DNA from: Nonomuraea coxensis DSM 45129
Lineage (GTDB): Bacteria; Actinomycetota; Actinomycetes; Streptosporangiales; Streptosporangiaceae
Assembly: GCF_019397265.1 (NCBI RefSeq)
Contig: NZ_CP068985.1
Location: 1,488,001 to 1,552,000 of the forward strand
Direction: 5' to 3'
Length of the DNA: 64,000 bases
The position numbers were made by a program, and so were the translations under genes. Positions 18,648 to 25,636 of this stretch are shown here, piece by piece. The notes below the pieces were generated by a model, which made no database searches, was not told where the DNA came from, and was given only the letters and a program-made list of their open reading frames with translations. Each line of letters opens with the position of its first letter. Position 1 is the first letter of the stretch.

Positions 18648-19088
18648 TCAGAAAGACTCGTCGTCATCCTCGTCGTCAGCGTTGCAGCTGGCGATCCATT
18701 CCTCGATGAATTTGGCACCCTCCTTGGCGAGGACTACGGCCTCTCTGGGGGCGGGGCCGAGGGAGTCGAAGAGGTTGCCGGGGTCGACGGGCTGGCCGAG
18801 GGTCACCAGGTAGCAGGATAGGCCGGTGCTCATCTGTCGGGCCATCGAGGAAACGAACGCGTTCCGACGGAATCTGTTGCACAGCAGGAGCAGGCCCTGG
18901 CGCTCAAGCTCCTGTCTCAATTCCGTCAGCGGGTCCTCGAAGTCCACGGGGGAGCGGAACACCAGAGGCGGAGCGTTCTGCAGGTCGAAGCGAAGCTCAA
19001 GTATCTCGTCATCGTCGAGGGCTCGCAGGGTCACGACGCATGGCAGGCGTGACTCATCAGCGAGCCTTACCGCTTCCAGTCGGTACAT
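18648..19088 (-). CDS. Probable immunity protein for the adjacent ADP-ribosyltransferase toxin
   Basis: This 146-residue acidic cytoplasmic protein is encoded directly downstream of the toxin gene and overlaps its last 32 bases. The ATG at 19088 follows GAGAGGTGAGC. The C-terminus is strongly acidic (CNADDEDDDESF), a feature often seen in proteins that mask a basic toxin surface. I do not recognise a named family. The immunity role rests on its position as the next gene after a polymorphic toxin and on its small size. Confidence 0.6.
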   Translation of the reverse strand: MYRLEAVRLADESRLPCVVTLRALDDDEILELRFDLQNAPPLVFRSPVDFEDPLTELRQELERQGLLLLCNRFRRNAFVSSMARQMSTGLSCYLVTLGQPVDPGNLFDSLGPAPREAVVLAKEGAKFIEEWIASCNADDEDDDESF

Positions 19089-20250
19089 GCTCACCTCTCG
19101 GAACATAATGCGGGTTGGGGATCCATGTATCAGGCTCGCCAAGCTTTCCCAGCTTCCAGGCGCCTCTGATCTGCCCGGGTTCGATCCTGGTGAAGAAGAT
19201 CTCCTGCTCCGGCTTCAGGTGCTTGAAACCCTTCCGGTACTCCACACCCTTGCCGTTGCCCCAGTTGTCAATCTCATAGATGAACCCTCTGTGCCTGATC
19301 GCGAACCCGCGTGCGACGTCCTTGCTCTTCGATGCGGCGATCAGACCGTTCCCGCCAGCTAGATGCTTTTCGAGACTCATCTCCGGATTCCGCGCGGTCA
19401 TGCCGTCCTCGAATATCTTCTCCGTCAGCCGGCCGTCGCCCCGAAACAGCGGCGGTACCTCTTTGGTTACGTGTCCAGCAGTCCCTTTGCCAGGTGTAGG
19501 TGCTTTCGCCGAGACACGCGCCTTCGTGCTCTCCGCTGCTTTGGCCAGTGCTCCGGTGACGCGCTTGCCGCCAGAGGCCACGGCGCTCGACCCGCCGGAT
19601 CCCAACGCCGCGAGGATGTCCGGAACAAGGCGGCCGAAGGCCCGTTCGGGGTTGGATACCCAGGTTTCCCAGTCCACCGCCGACTTGACGAACCCGAGCG
19701 GATCCTGAACGCCTGCGATGACGGCTTGGGCGACGTCGTTGGCGTCGCGCTCCCACCCCATGTAGTCGAAGATGATGCGGTTGGGGGTGTACTTCAGGAC
19801 CATCTCGCCTAACCCGGTCACGCCCTCGACAGCCCCCTTGGCGAGTTCGATCGCCGGGTCTCCGGAGTTCAGGTTCGGGTCGAAGGCGGCTTGGAGCTGC
19901 TGGCCCAGGCGGTCCCGGATTCCTCCTGCGACGGGAAGCACTGCGCCAGGGGCAAGAAGCGACTCGTCGACCATGACAGGCTTACCGCCGTTGAACAGTT
20001 CCGGCTTGTCGAGTTCCATCCGCTCCAAGAGCAGTAATCGCCGGTTGATCTCCGGGCCTTGTTGTCCGGCCCAAGCGGCTACCTGGCGGATCTGGTTGGC
20101 CGGCATCGGTGATAACCAAGCCCCGCGCAGCAGCTCCCATAACTCGTCGCCAATGGAGCCGAGTGAGGTTTCGGCCGCTTGCATGGCCGCCTTCAGCGCT
20201 CGGACGCCTCCGGTACTACATCGGTAGATCTTTAAGCTATTCGCCATCAT
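19057..20250 (-). CDS. Polymorphic toxin with cholera-toxin-like ADP-ribosyltransferase domain, 5' end displaced by IS701
   Basis: The N-terminal 100 residues form a helical WXG-like leader (ALKAAMQAAETSLGSIGDEL, then GAWLSP). The middle is a linker, and the last 130 residues are an enterotoxin-A-type ADP-ribosyltransferase: Arg in LFRGDGRLTEKIFEDGM, a strand GLIAASKSKDVARGFA, and the E-x-E glutamates in PEQEIFF, followed by IRGAW as in cholera toxin A. The usual STS of the strand is AAS here, which may weaken activity. Codons upstream of about 20213 come from the inserted IS. The native start is the ATG at 21735-21733, on the far side of the IS. A start at 20250 inside the IS could still give a near-complete protein. 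Confidence 0.72.
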   Translation of the reverse strand: MMANSLKIYRCSTGGVRALKAAMQAAETSLGSIGDELWELLRGAWLSPMPANQIRQVAAWAGQQGPEINRRLLLLERMELDKPELFNGGKPVMVDESLLAPGAVLPVAGGIRDRLGQQLQAAFDPNLNSGDPAIELAKGAVEGVTGLGEMVLKYTPNRIIFDYMGWERDANDVAQAVIAGVQDPLGFVKSAVDWETWVSNPERAFGRLVPDILAALGSGGSSAVASGGKRVTGALAKAAESTKARVSAKAPTPGKGTAGHVTKEVPPLFRGDGRLTEKIFEDGMTARNPEMSLEKHLAGGNGLIAASKSKDVARGFAIRHRGFIYEIDNWGNGKGVEYRKGFKHLKPEQEIFFTRIEPGQIRGAWKLGKLGEPDTWIPNPHYVPRGEHVPTGSGKAR

Positions 20251-21706
20251 GACGGTGCGTGTATAGGCGATGGTCTGCAAGTGACCTTGTGTCTCACCTA
20301 CGATCTCGTCGTGTCCTGGGATGCCGAACTCACGGCGCTGACCTCACGGATCGCCGATCGGCTGTTCAAGCGACCGGAACCGAAGGCGACGTTCGGTGAT
20401 CTGGTTCGCGGGCTGCTGGCCGACGTGCCACGCAAGAATTCCTGGCAGCTGGCCGACCATCTCGGACACGCCACCGCCAATCCGATCACCTGGTTGCTGT
20501 CACGGGCCGCCTGGGACGCAGATGCGCTGCGTGATGAGGTACGCGCCTACGTGCTGCAGCATCTGGGCAGGCCGGATGGGGTGCTCATCGCCGACGACAC
20601 ACAGGCGATCAAGAAGGGCGACAAGTCAGTCGGGGTGGCCCGACAGTACTGCGGGCTGACCGGCCAGGTGGAGAACTGCCAGGTGATGCCGATGCTCACC
20701 TACGCCTCCGCGGCCGGGCACGCTTTCATCAACCGGCGACTGTACCTGCCCGAGGGCTGGGCCACCGACCTCGAACGGCGACAGGTGGCGGGCGTGCCGG
20801 AACCGATCGAATTCGCCACCAAGCCTCAGCAGGTGATCGACATGCTGGCCGAGGAACTGCAGGCCGGCACGCCGTTTCGCTACCTGGCCGCCGACTCCGG
20901 GTACGGCCGCGACCCCGCGCTGCGCGCTTACTGTCACGCCCAGCAGATCTCCTATGTGATGGCCGTCCCGGTCGATCTACCGCTGATGGCCGTGCGGGGC
21001 GGCAGCGAGCCGGCCGGGCATGTGCTGGACCGACTGCTGGCCCAGGCCAATGCGCAGGTGTGGGAACGACGCTCGTGCGGACAGGGCACCAAAGGCGCCC
21101 GCGCCTACGACTGGGCAGCGGTCGCTGTGAAGCTCGCCGGACAGCGACCCGCCGAAGGTCACACTCACACGCTGCTGCTCCGCCGCAGCATCAGTCATCC
21201 CACAGACGTCGAGTTCTTCCTGGCCCACGCCCGCATCGGCACGCCGGTGCCGGAGCTCATCGCGGTGGCCGGGCTGCGCTGGAAGATCGAGGAGAACAAC
21301 GAGACCGGTAAGGACCTGCTCGGTCTGACCGACTACCAGGTCCGCACCTGGGTCGGCTGGCACCGGCACGTCACCACCGCCATGCTCGCCCTGGCCTTCT
21401 TGGCCGTCAGCCGCGCCCGGCTCGACGACCCTGTCCCCGGCGAGCACGGCACGTCCACCGCTCTTTCTGCCGACCAGGGAAAAGACCACCTGCCCCAGGA
21501 GAGAGCCGGCTGACTGCGCTGCGGTTGGTCCGGCCATCCCTGGCCGAGATCCGCCGTGTTTTCGCCCGCCTCGTCGTCCCCGCAAACAACCTCATCGACC
21601 ATGTCCTGGCCTGGTCCCAATTCCGGCGAGAGCACCAAACCCGCGCCCTGATCAGCCATTACCGGCAGCGAGGCGACCCGCCACCTCATGATCTACGGAT
21701 GTAGTA
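20214..21706. mobile_element. IS701-family insertion sequence with CCGG target duplication
   Basis: The ends are inverted repeats: tactacatcggtagatc at 20214-20230 and, reversed, tactacatccgtagatc at 21690-21706, with one mismatch. Both ends are flanked by CCGG (20210-20213 and 21707-21710), a 4-base duplication as expected for the family. Removing the IS and one CCGG restores a continuous toxin reading frame. The element is 1493 bases long and carries one transposase gene, which has a late frameshift. Confidence 0.8.
20281..21513 (+). CDS. IS701-family transposase, C-terminus frameshifted
   Basis: This is a DDE transposase of 410 residues with family hallmarks: VLIADDTQAIKKGDKSVGVA carrying the first acid, QYCGLTGQVENCQV, YLAADSGYG with the second acid, and WKIEENNETGKDLLGL with the third. 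The expected C-terminal tail (SLAEIRRVFARLVVP to a stop at 21702-21704) is in a different frame, reached by a -1 shift around 21480-21510. Either the copy is damaged or the shift is translational. It disrupts the toxin gene on the opposite strand. Confidence 0.85.
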   Translation: MTLCLTYDLVVSWDAELTALTSRIADRLFKRPEPKATFGDLVRGLLADVPRKNSWQLADHLGHATANPITWLLSRAAWDADALRDEVRAYVLQHLGRPDGVLIADDTQAIKKGDKSVGVARQYCGLTGQVENCQVMPMLTYASAAGHAFINRRLYLPEGWATDLERRQVAGVPEPIEFATKPQQVIDMLAEELQAGTPFRYLAADSGYGRDPALRAYCHAQQISYVMAVPVDLPLMAVRGGSEPAGHVLDRLLAQANAQVWERRSCGQGTKGARAYDWAAVAVKLAGQRPAEGHTHTLLLRRSISHPTDVEFFLAHARIGTPVPELIAVAGLRWKIEENNETGKDLLGLTDYQVRTWVGWHRHVTTAMLALAFLAVSRARLDDPVPGEHGTSTALSADQGKDHLPQERAG

Positions 21707-21710
21707 CCGG

Positions 21711-21735
21711 GGACCATGCCTTCGAGTCCGCTCAT
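21711..21735 (-). pseudogene. Severed 5' end of the toxin gene
   Basis: The ATG at 21735-21733, three bases after the WXG100 stop codon, starts MSGLEGMV. Joined across the IS with one CCGG retained, it continues PGGVRALKAAM in frame with the toxin body at 20210 and below. This shows where the toxin originally began and that it was translationally coupled to the WXG100 gene. Confidence 0.7.
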
Positions 21736-21738
21736 GGC

Positions 21739-21938
21739 TCAGCCGGGGCTATCGGCAGGGGTACGCGCGAGCAGCGCTCGGAGTTCGTTCACCGTCTCAG
21801 TGCAAGCGCCCAGAAGGACCTGGCGCTGACCGGTGAGTTCCTGGCCGAAGCGCTGCGCGGCCGGCCCGGTCCAGATGTTCTGCGCCATCAGGGCCATCGC
21901 CCGATCCAGGCTGGACCTGGCCTCTTCGGTACGGTGCC
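21739..21938 (-). pseudogene. WXG100-type secretion partner, 3' part
   Basis: This 65-codon frame has no start of its own. It reads HRTEEARSSLDRAMALMAQN, then IWTGPAAQRFGQEL and a second helix ending ALLARTPADSPG before a stop. The W-x-G turn between two helices is the hallmark of the ESX/WXG100 family. It directly precedes the toxin start (TGAGCCATG), the classic order for an ESX-linked polymorphic toxin. Its 5' part lies on the other side of the IS3 element. Confidence 0.72.
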
Positions 21939-21957
21939 TGTCAAACCGAATGAGACA

Positions 21958-22965
21958 TCAGGCTACTTGTGTGGTTTGAGGTGAAGCGTCGCTCTGGAGG
22001 GTCGTAGGTGGCCTGTTGATCCACACTCTGGCCGGCAGCGACGGCGGGTAGGGGCGCCGGCCGCGGAACCGCTCGGGGCGGGCCAGGAAGGCCGCGTTCA
22101 GCGTGGCGACCCGCTGGGCGTGGATCTTGACGGCGGTGCCGTCGTGCACGGACGCGGGAGTGTGCATCGCGATACCCGAATGACGATGCTCGTTGTTGTA
22201 ATAATCAAAGAACTGCTCACAGAAGATACGGGCGTCTTCGATCGAGCCGAACCTCCCGGGAAACGCCGGGCAATATTTGAGTGTCTTGAACTGCGCCTCC
22301 GAGTAGGGGTTGTCGTTGGACACGCGCGGCCGTGAATGCGACTGATCGATCCCGAGCTGCGCGAGCAGGCCAGTGACGGTGTTCGACGTCATCGACGTGC
22401 CGCGATCGGCGTGGATCGCGTCAGGTGCGATCCCGCCGTTGCGCTCGATGGCGCGCTCGATGAACTCCTTGGCCAGAGTGCCGTTCTCGGTCGGCCAGAT
22501 CTCCCACCAGATGACCTTGCGGGAGAAAATGTCGAGGATGACGTAGAGAAGGTAGTGGACGCCGCGCGCCGGGCCTTTCAGTTTCGTGATATCCCAGCTC
22601 CATACTTGATTCGGTCCGTCGGCCTCCAGTTCGGGCTTCTTCTTCGCCGGATGGGTGGCCTGCGCGCGCCGCTCGCCGGACTGGCCGCGCTCGCGCAGCA
22701 ACCGGTACATGGTGGCCTGCGAGCACAGGTAGGTGCCCTCATCCAGCAGGATCGCCCATACCTGGCCCGCCGACTTGTCGGCGAACCGGGACGAGTCCAG
22801 CACCGCCAGCACCTGCGCCCGTTCCTCCTCGGACAACTCCGCCGGGTGATGAAACGGCCGGCGCGGACCTTGCCTGCGCGGCTTCGGATTTCGCTGCCGG
22901 TACAGGCTGGCGCGGGCCTTGCCGAGTACCTCGCACGCCTTGGTCGTGCCGACGGCCGTCTCCAT
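21958..22965 (-). CDS. IS3-family transposase OrfB (integrase core)
   Basis: This 335-residue DDE integrase has WSWDITKL with the first Asp, HADRG with the second, and NPYSEAQFKTLKYCP with the Glu. It carries an HTH_21-like region with AGQVWAILLDEGTYLCS. The frame continues upstream of the first ATG (NRIIDEHFPG), overlapping the end of orfA, so expression probably uses the usual frameshift fusion. The stop lies inside the left terminal repeat. It appears intact. Confidence 0.9.
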   Translation of the reverse strand: METAVGTTKACEVLGKARASLYRQRNPKPRRQGPRRPFHHPAELSEEERAQVLAVLDSSRFADKSAGQVWAILLDEGTYLCSQATMYRLLRERGQSGERRAQATHPAKKKPELEADGPNQVWSWDITKLKGPARGVHYLLYVILDIFSRKVIWWEIWPTENGTLAKEFIERAIERNGGIAPDAIHADRGTSMTSNTVTGLLAQLGIDQSHSRPRVSNDNPYSEAQFKTLKYCPAFPGRFGSIEDARIFCEQFFDYYNNEHRHSGIAMHTPASVHDGTAVKIHAQRVATLNAAFLARPERFRGRRPYPPSLPARVWINRPPTTLQSDASPQTTQVA

Positions 22966-22994
22966 GCCCGGGAAATGCTCGTCGATGATGCGGT

Positions 22995-23453
22995 TCAGGT
23001 CTCGTCGGAGTCCGCGCTGCGTGAGATGTCGTCCAGCAGCGCGAATGCTTTTCCCGCGATATTCAGCGCGGTCTTCGTCTTCCCCAGTTCGCTGGTGAGC
23101 TTTTCGTTCTTGGCCTCAAGCTTGGCCGCGTCGGCTTTGAGCTTCTTGTTCTCGGCCCGCAGCCGGGCCAGTTCCTCAGATTCCGTGTCCTTCTTCGGTT
23201 TACCTGTCGAGGAGGCCAGCGTCCCGTTCTCCTGCTGCTTTCGCCAGTGTTCGATGTGCGAGTGATACAGCCTTTCCCGGCGCATCAGGGCGCCACGCTC
23301 GGAGCTGCCCTCGGGCAGAGCGTCGAAGGCCGCCAGGATCCGTGCCTTGTAGGCCGCGGTGAACGTCCGGCGCGTCGGCCGGCTCACCTGCTTGTCGGTC
23401 GCCTGACCGTTCTGCCCGCTCATGGCGGCCTGGTCGGCGAGGGTCATCGTCAC
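22995..23453 (-). CDS. IS3-family transposase OrfA (DNA-binding)
   Basis: This 152-residue protein contains the helix-turn-helix TRRTFTAAYKARILAAFDAL, an arginine-rich middle and a long coiled coil (EELARLRAENKKLKADAAKLE) that mediates dimerisation with OrfB. It is the first gene of the IS3 element; the stop TGA lies in the region where OrfB's frame is already open. Confidence 0.88.
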   Translation of the reverse strand: MTMTLADQAAMSGQNGQATDKQVSRPTRRTFTAAYKARILAAFDALPEGSSERGALMRRERLYHSHIEHWRKQQENGTLASSTGKPKKDTESEELARLRAENKKLKADAAKLEAKNEKLTSELGKTKTALNIAGKAFALLDDISRSADSDET

Positions 23454-23528
23454 TGTCTCGATCGTCCTGTCTCGCCCTGCTTCGTATCAAAAGGACTCGT
23501 TCATCCCATGTCTCACAGCAGTCTGACA

Positions 23529-23585
23529 GAGAGGGGTAAGTTGCTCTGCTCGGCGTAACGCCTGTTCCACTTGCTCCCGGGTCAT
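23529..23585 (-). pseudogene. WXG100-type secretion partner, 5' part
   Basis: The ATG at 23585 follows GAGGAAG at good spacing and reads MTREQVEQALRRAEQLTPL before entering the IS3 end. Joined to the frame at 21938 it gives a WXG100-size protein of about 85 residues, but the direct join is one base out of phase, so a small change accompanied the insertion. This is the probable first gene of the toxin operon. Confidence 0.62.
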
Positions 23586-23897
23586 GCGACTTCCTCGGGC
23601 ACGGTAATGGAGCACGGAATCGCGGTGTGAGGTCATTGGACCTGCGGTGCACGGCTCAGAGCAACCGAATCGTCGGGATTGGTCTGATATCGCTGACAAG
23701 TCTCTTTCGGGCTCGACGTCCTCCCTGTGAGACTTGCTAGTCCGAGGTGACGTGTGGCGTCCCTGGTCAGCGGGCTAGAGGCCGTCTAGAGGACTTGATC
23801 GACGCGCGTCCAAGATCATCCCCTGTATGTCCCCAGAACTCTGTCCTACGGCTGCATTGGCCGCTCTCAGCGGCATACCGAGGGTCTGAAAGCAAAA
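23586..23897. other. Intergenic region upstream of toxin operon
   Basis: No convincing gene is seen in these 312 bases on either strand. It should hold the toxin-operon promoter (minus strand), but I could not pick -35/-10 boxes with confidence. Confidence 0.4.
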
Positions 23898-23923
23898 GAC
23901 CTGCGGCTGGGAGGCCGCAGGTC
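23898..23923 (-). terminator. Rho-independent terminator downstream of tRNA fragment
   Basis: A perfect 10-base stem (gacctgcggc / gccgcaggtc) with a 6-base loop is followed on the minus strand by TTTTGCTTT. It sits about 30 bases after the 3' end of the minus-strand tRNA fragment and was probably its terminator. Confidence 0.8.
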
Positions 23924-23950
23924 AGAGGCCCAATTGCCTGGTCGAGATGA

Positions 23951-23987
23951 GTGCCCCCAGCAGGACTCGAACCTGCGGCACCCGCTT
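23951..23987 (-). other. tRNA 3' half (from anticodon stem to discriminator), possible attachment-site remnant
   Basis: On the minus strand: the 3' anticodon-stem strand AGCGG, variable loop GTGCC, a perfect T arm (GCAGG TTCGAGT CCTGC) and the acceptor strand TGGGGGC plus A. There is no matching 5' half: the preceding bases are the end of the S33 peptidase gene and contain no D arm. The cut at the anticodon loop is where tyrosine recombinases often act. The parent tRNA may be an Arg tRNA, but this is only a guess. Confidence 0.65.
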
Positions 23988-25501
23988 CAGGGCAGCGGGA
24001 CCCCCTCACACGTACGCACCCGCCTGCCCGTCTCGAAGAAGGCGACCACCGCCGCCACGCAGTCCGGCGTCCGCAGCCCCGAGCCGTGCACGTCGTCGTC
24101 CACGGTCACCACCGTCCCGCCGATCGCCGCCCGCATGTCCAGCGTCCACTGGTACGGCGACGGGCTCTCGTGCAGGTGACCCGACAACATCAGCGGCCCG
24201 CCGCCGTTCCGCAGCCGTACCTCCCGCACCGGCAGCGGCCAGCCCGCGCAGCCGGGGACGAACGCCGTGGCCTCGCCCGTCACCGGGTGCCGCGCGATCC
24301 GCTCCTGGTAGGCCCGCCACGCCTGCTCGAACGTGCGCGAGCCGGAGTCCTCGTTGCAGAAGTAGGCCACGTTCGCCGTCTTGTTGCCGCGCTCGGGCGC
24401 GCCGGCCGGCGGAGCGGGCCGCTCGCCGCCCGCCAGCCGCTTGAGCGTGGGCGGGGCGTCGGGGCCGGTGGCGGTCACCAGCTCCTTGAACACCTGCGCC
24501 ACCTCCGGCCAGGCGGGGCTCGGCTGGCTCGCCGCGTCGGCGATCATCCGGCCGTCCACGGTCAGGTCGATGTCGGTGAAGGTGACGGGGTCGGCGGCGA
24601 AGCGCTCGCGCAGCCCGGTCAGCGCCTCGACCACCTCGGCCTTGGTGTCGCCGAAGCCGTACGAGCCGTCCCTGGCGGCGATCCAGGCGGCCATGCGCCG
24701 GAAGTCGCGGTCGGCGGCGTCGGCCCGCACCTCGGTGAAGACGTCCATCCTCGGCACCGTGACGGCCACGCTGTCCAGCCACATGGCCCGCACCCGGCCG
24801 GGGAACAGGCTGCGGTAGACGGCGCCGAACCAGGTGCCCCACGACACCCCGAGGAAGGCGATCGTGCGCTCGCCGAGCGCGGCGCGGACCCGGTCGAGGT
24901 CGCGGGCCGCGTTCGCGGTCGTGAGCTGGCCGACGAAGCCCGGGTCACCGGCCCCGCACGCCTGGTTGGCCGCGACCGTCGCCGCGTACACCGCGCGGGC
25001 CTGCTCCTCGGTGACCGGGCCGGGCGGCGGGGGCCCCTGGTCGGGCGGCCGGCAGGCGGCCTTGGTGCTGTAGCCGGTGCCGCGCGGGTCGAGGCCGATG
25101 AGGTCGTAGCGCTCGTTCAGCTTCATGCCGCCCATGACCAGGTCGATCGGCATCAGGTAGCCGCTGCCGCCGGGACCGCCCGGGTTGACCGCGAGGCTGC
25201 CGAGGCGGCGGGCCCGGTCGCTCGCCCGCAGCCGGGTGAAGGCGACGGTGATCTGCTTGCCGCCGGGGTCGGCGTAGTCCTGCGGGACCGCCAGCGTGCC
25301 GCACTCGGTGCGGCCGTAGAGGGCGCGGAACTTCGCGAACTCCTTGTCGGGCACGCCGATCGAGCGCAGCACGTCGTCGGAGTACGCGGGGCACTCGTGC
25401 CAGGTCACCGACGGCTGCCGGGACGCCTGGGGGGAGGCGGGGACGGGGGCGGCGAGCGCCCCCAGCGCCAGGGCGCTTGCCAGTAAGGTCCGGAGAATCA
25501 T
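23987..25501 (-). CDS. Secreted S33-family peptidase (tripeptidyl aminopeptidase type alpha/beta hydrolase)
   Basis: This 504-residue exported enzyme likely releases short peptides from protein N-termini. A Sec signal peptide is visible (ILRTLLASALALGALAAPVPAS). The oxyanion loop is NPGGPGGSG, the nucleophile elbow GVSWG (family norm GxSxG), and the C-terminal His lies in DVHGSG. Where relatives have Asp before the TAP-like C-terminal section, this protein reads LSGHLHESPSPYQ, so Glu may serve as the acid. The stop codon overlaps the tRNA fragment by one base, marking a recombination junction. Confidence 0.85.
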   Translation of the reverse strand: MILRTLLASALALGALAAPVPASPQASRQPSVTWHECPAYSDDVLRSIGVPDKEFAKFRALYGRTECGTLAVPQDYADPGGKQITVAFTRLRASDRARRLGSLAVNPGGPGGSGYLMPIDLVMGGMKLNERYDLIGLDPRGTGYSTKAACRPPDQGPPPPGPVTEEQARAVYAATVAANQACGAGDPGFVGQLTTANAARDLDRVRAALGERTIAFLGVSWGTWFGAVYRSLFPGRVRAMWLDSVAVTVPRMDVFTEVRADAADRDFRRMAAWIAARDGSYGFGDTKAEVVEALTGLRERFAADPVTFTDIDLTVDGRMIADAASQPSPAWPEVAQVFKELVTATGPDAPPTLKRLAGGERPAPPAGAPERGNKTANVAYFCNEDSGSRTFEQAWRAYQERIARHPVTGEATAFVPGCAGWPLPVREVRLRNGGGPLMLSGHLHESPSPYQWTLDMRAAIGGTVVTVDDDVHGSGLRTPDCVAAVVAFFETGRRVRTCEGVPLP

Positions 25502-25636
25502 GCCTCAAGGCTGGGCGCGGACGCCCCCGCGGGCATCCCCCGCGAGTGGGGGACGACCCTCTCCTTCAGGGGATCCGCCCAGGGTCGTTTTTCGCCCGGC
25601 CACGGGGCAGATCGACTACGTAGGCTGGAGCCCGGC

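Larger units (their letters stand above)
21939..23528. mobile_element. IS3-family insertion sequence
   Basis: The ends share an imperfect inverted repeat of about 24 bases: tgtcaaaccgaatgagacat at the left, and the reversed right end tgtcagactgctgtgagacat. Inside are orfA and orfB on the minus strand. No flanking target duplication is visible. The element separates the two halves of the WXG100 gene. Confidence 0.78.

Noticed and set aside
23951..24025. A complete tRNA gene on the minus strand
   Set aside because: CCGCT can pair with AGCGG, but the loop lacks T33 and there is no D arm or 5' acceptor strand; upstream bases are peptidase codons.
23934..24179. Short + frame with QQDSNLRHPL
   Set aside because: This string is a translation of the antisense T arm of the tRNA fragment, a known false ORF.
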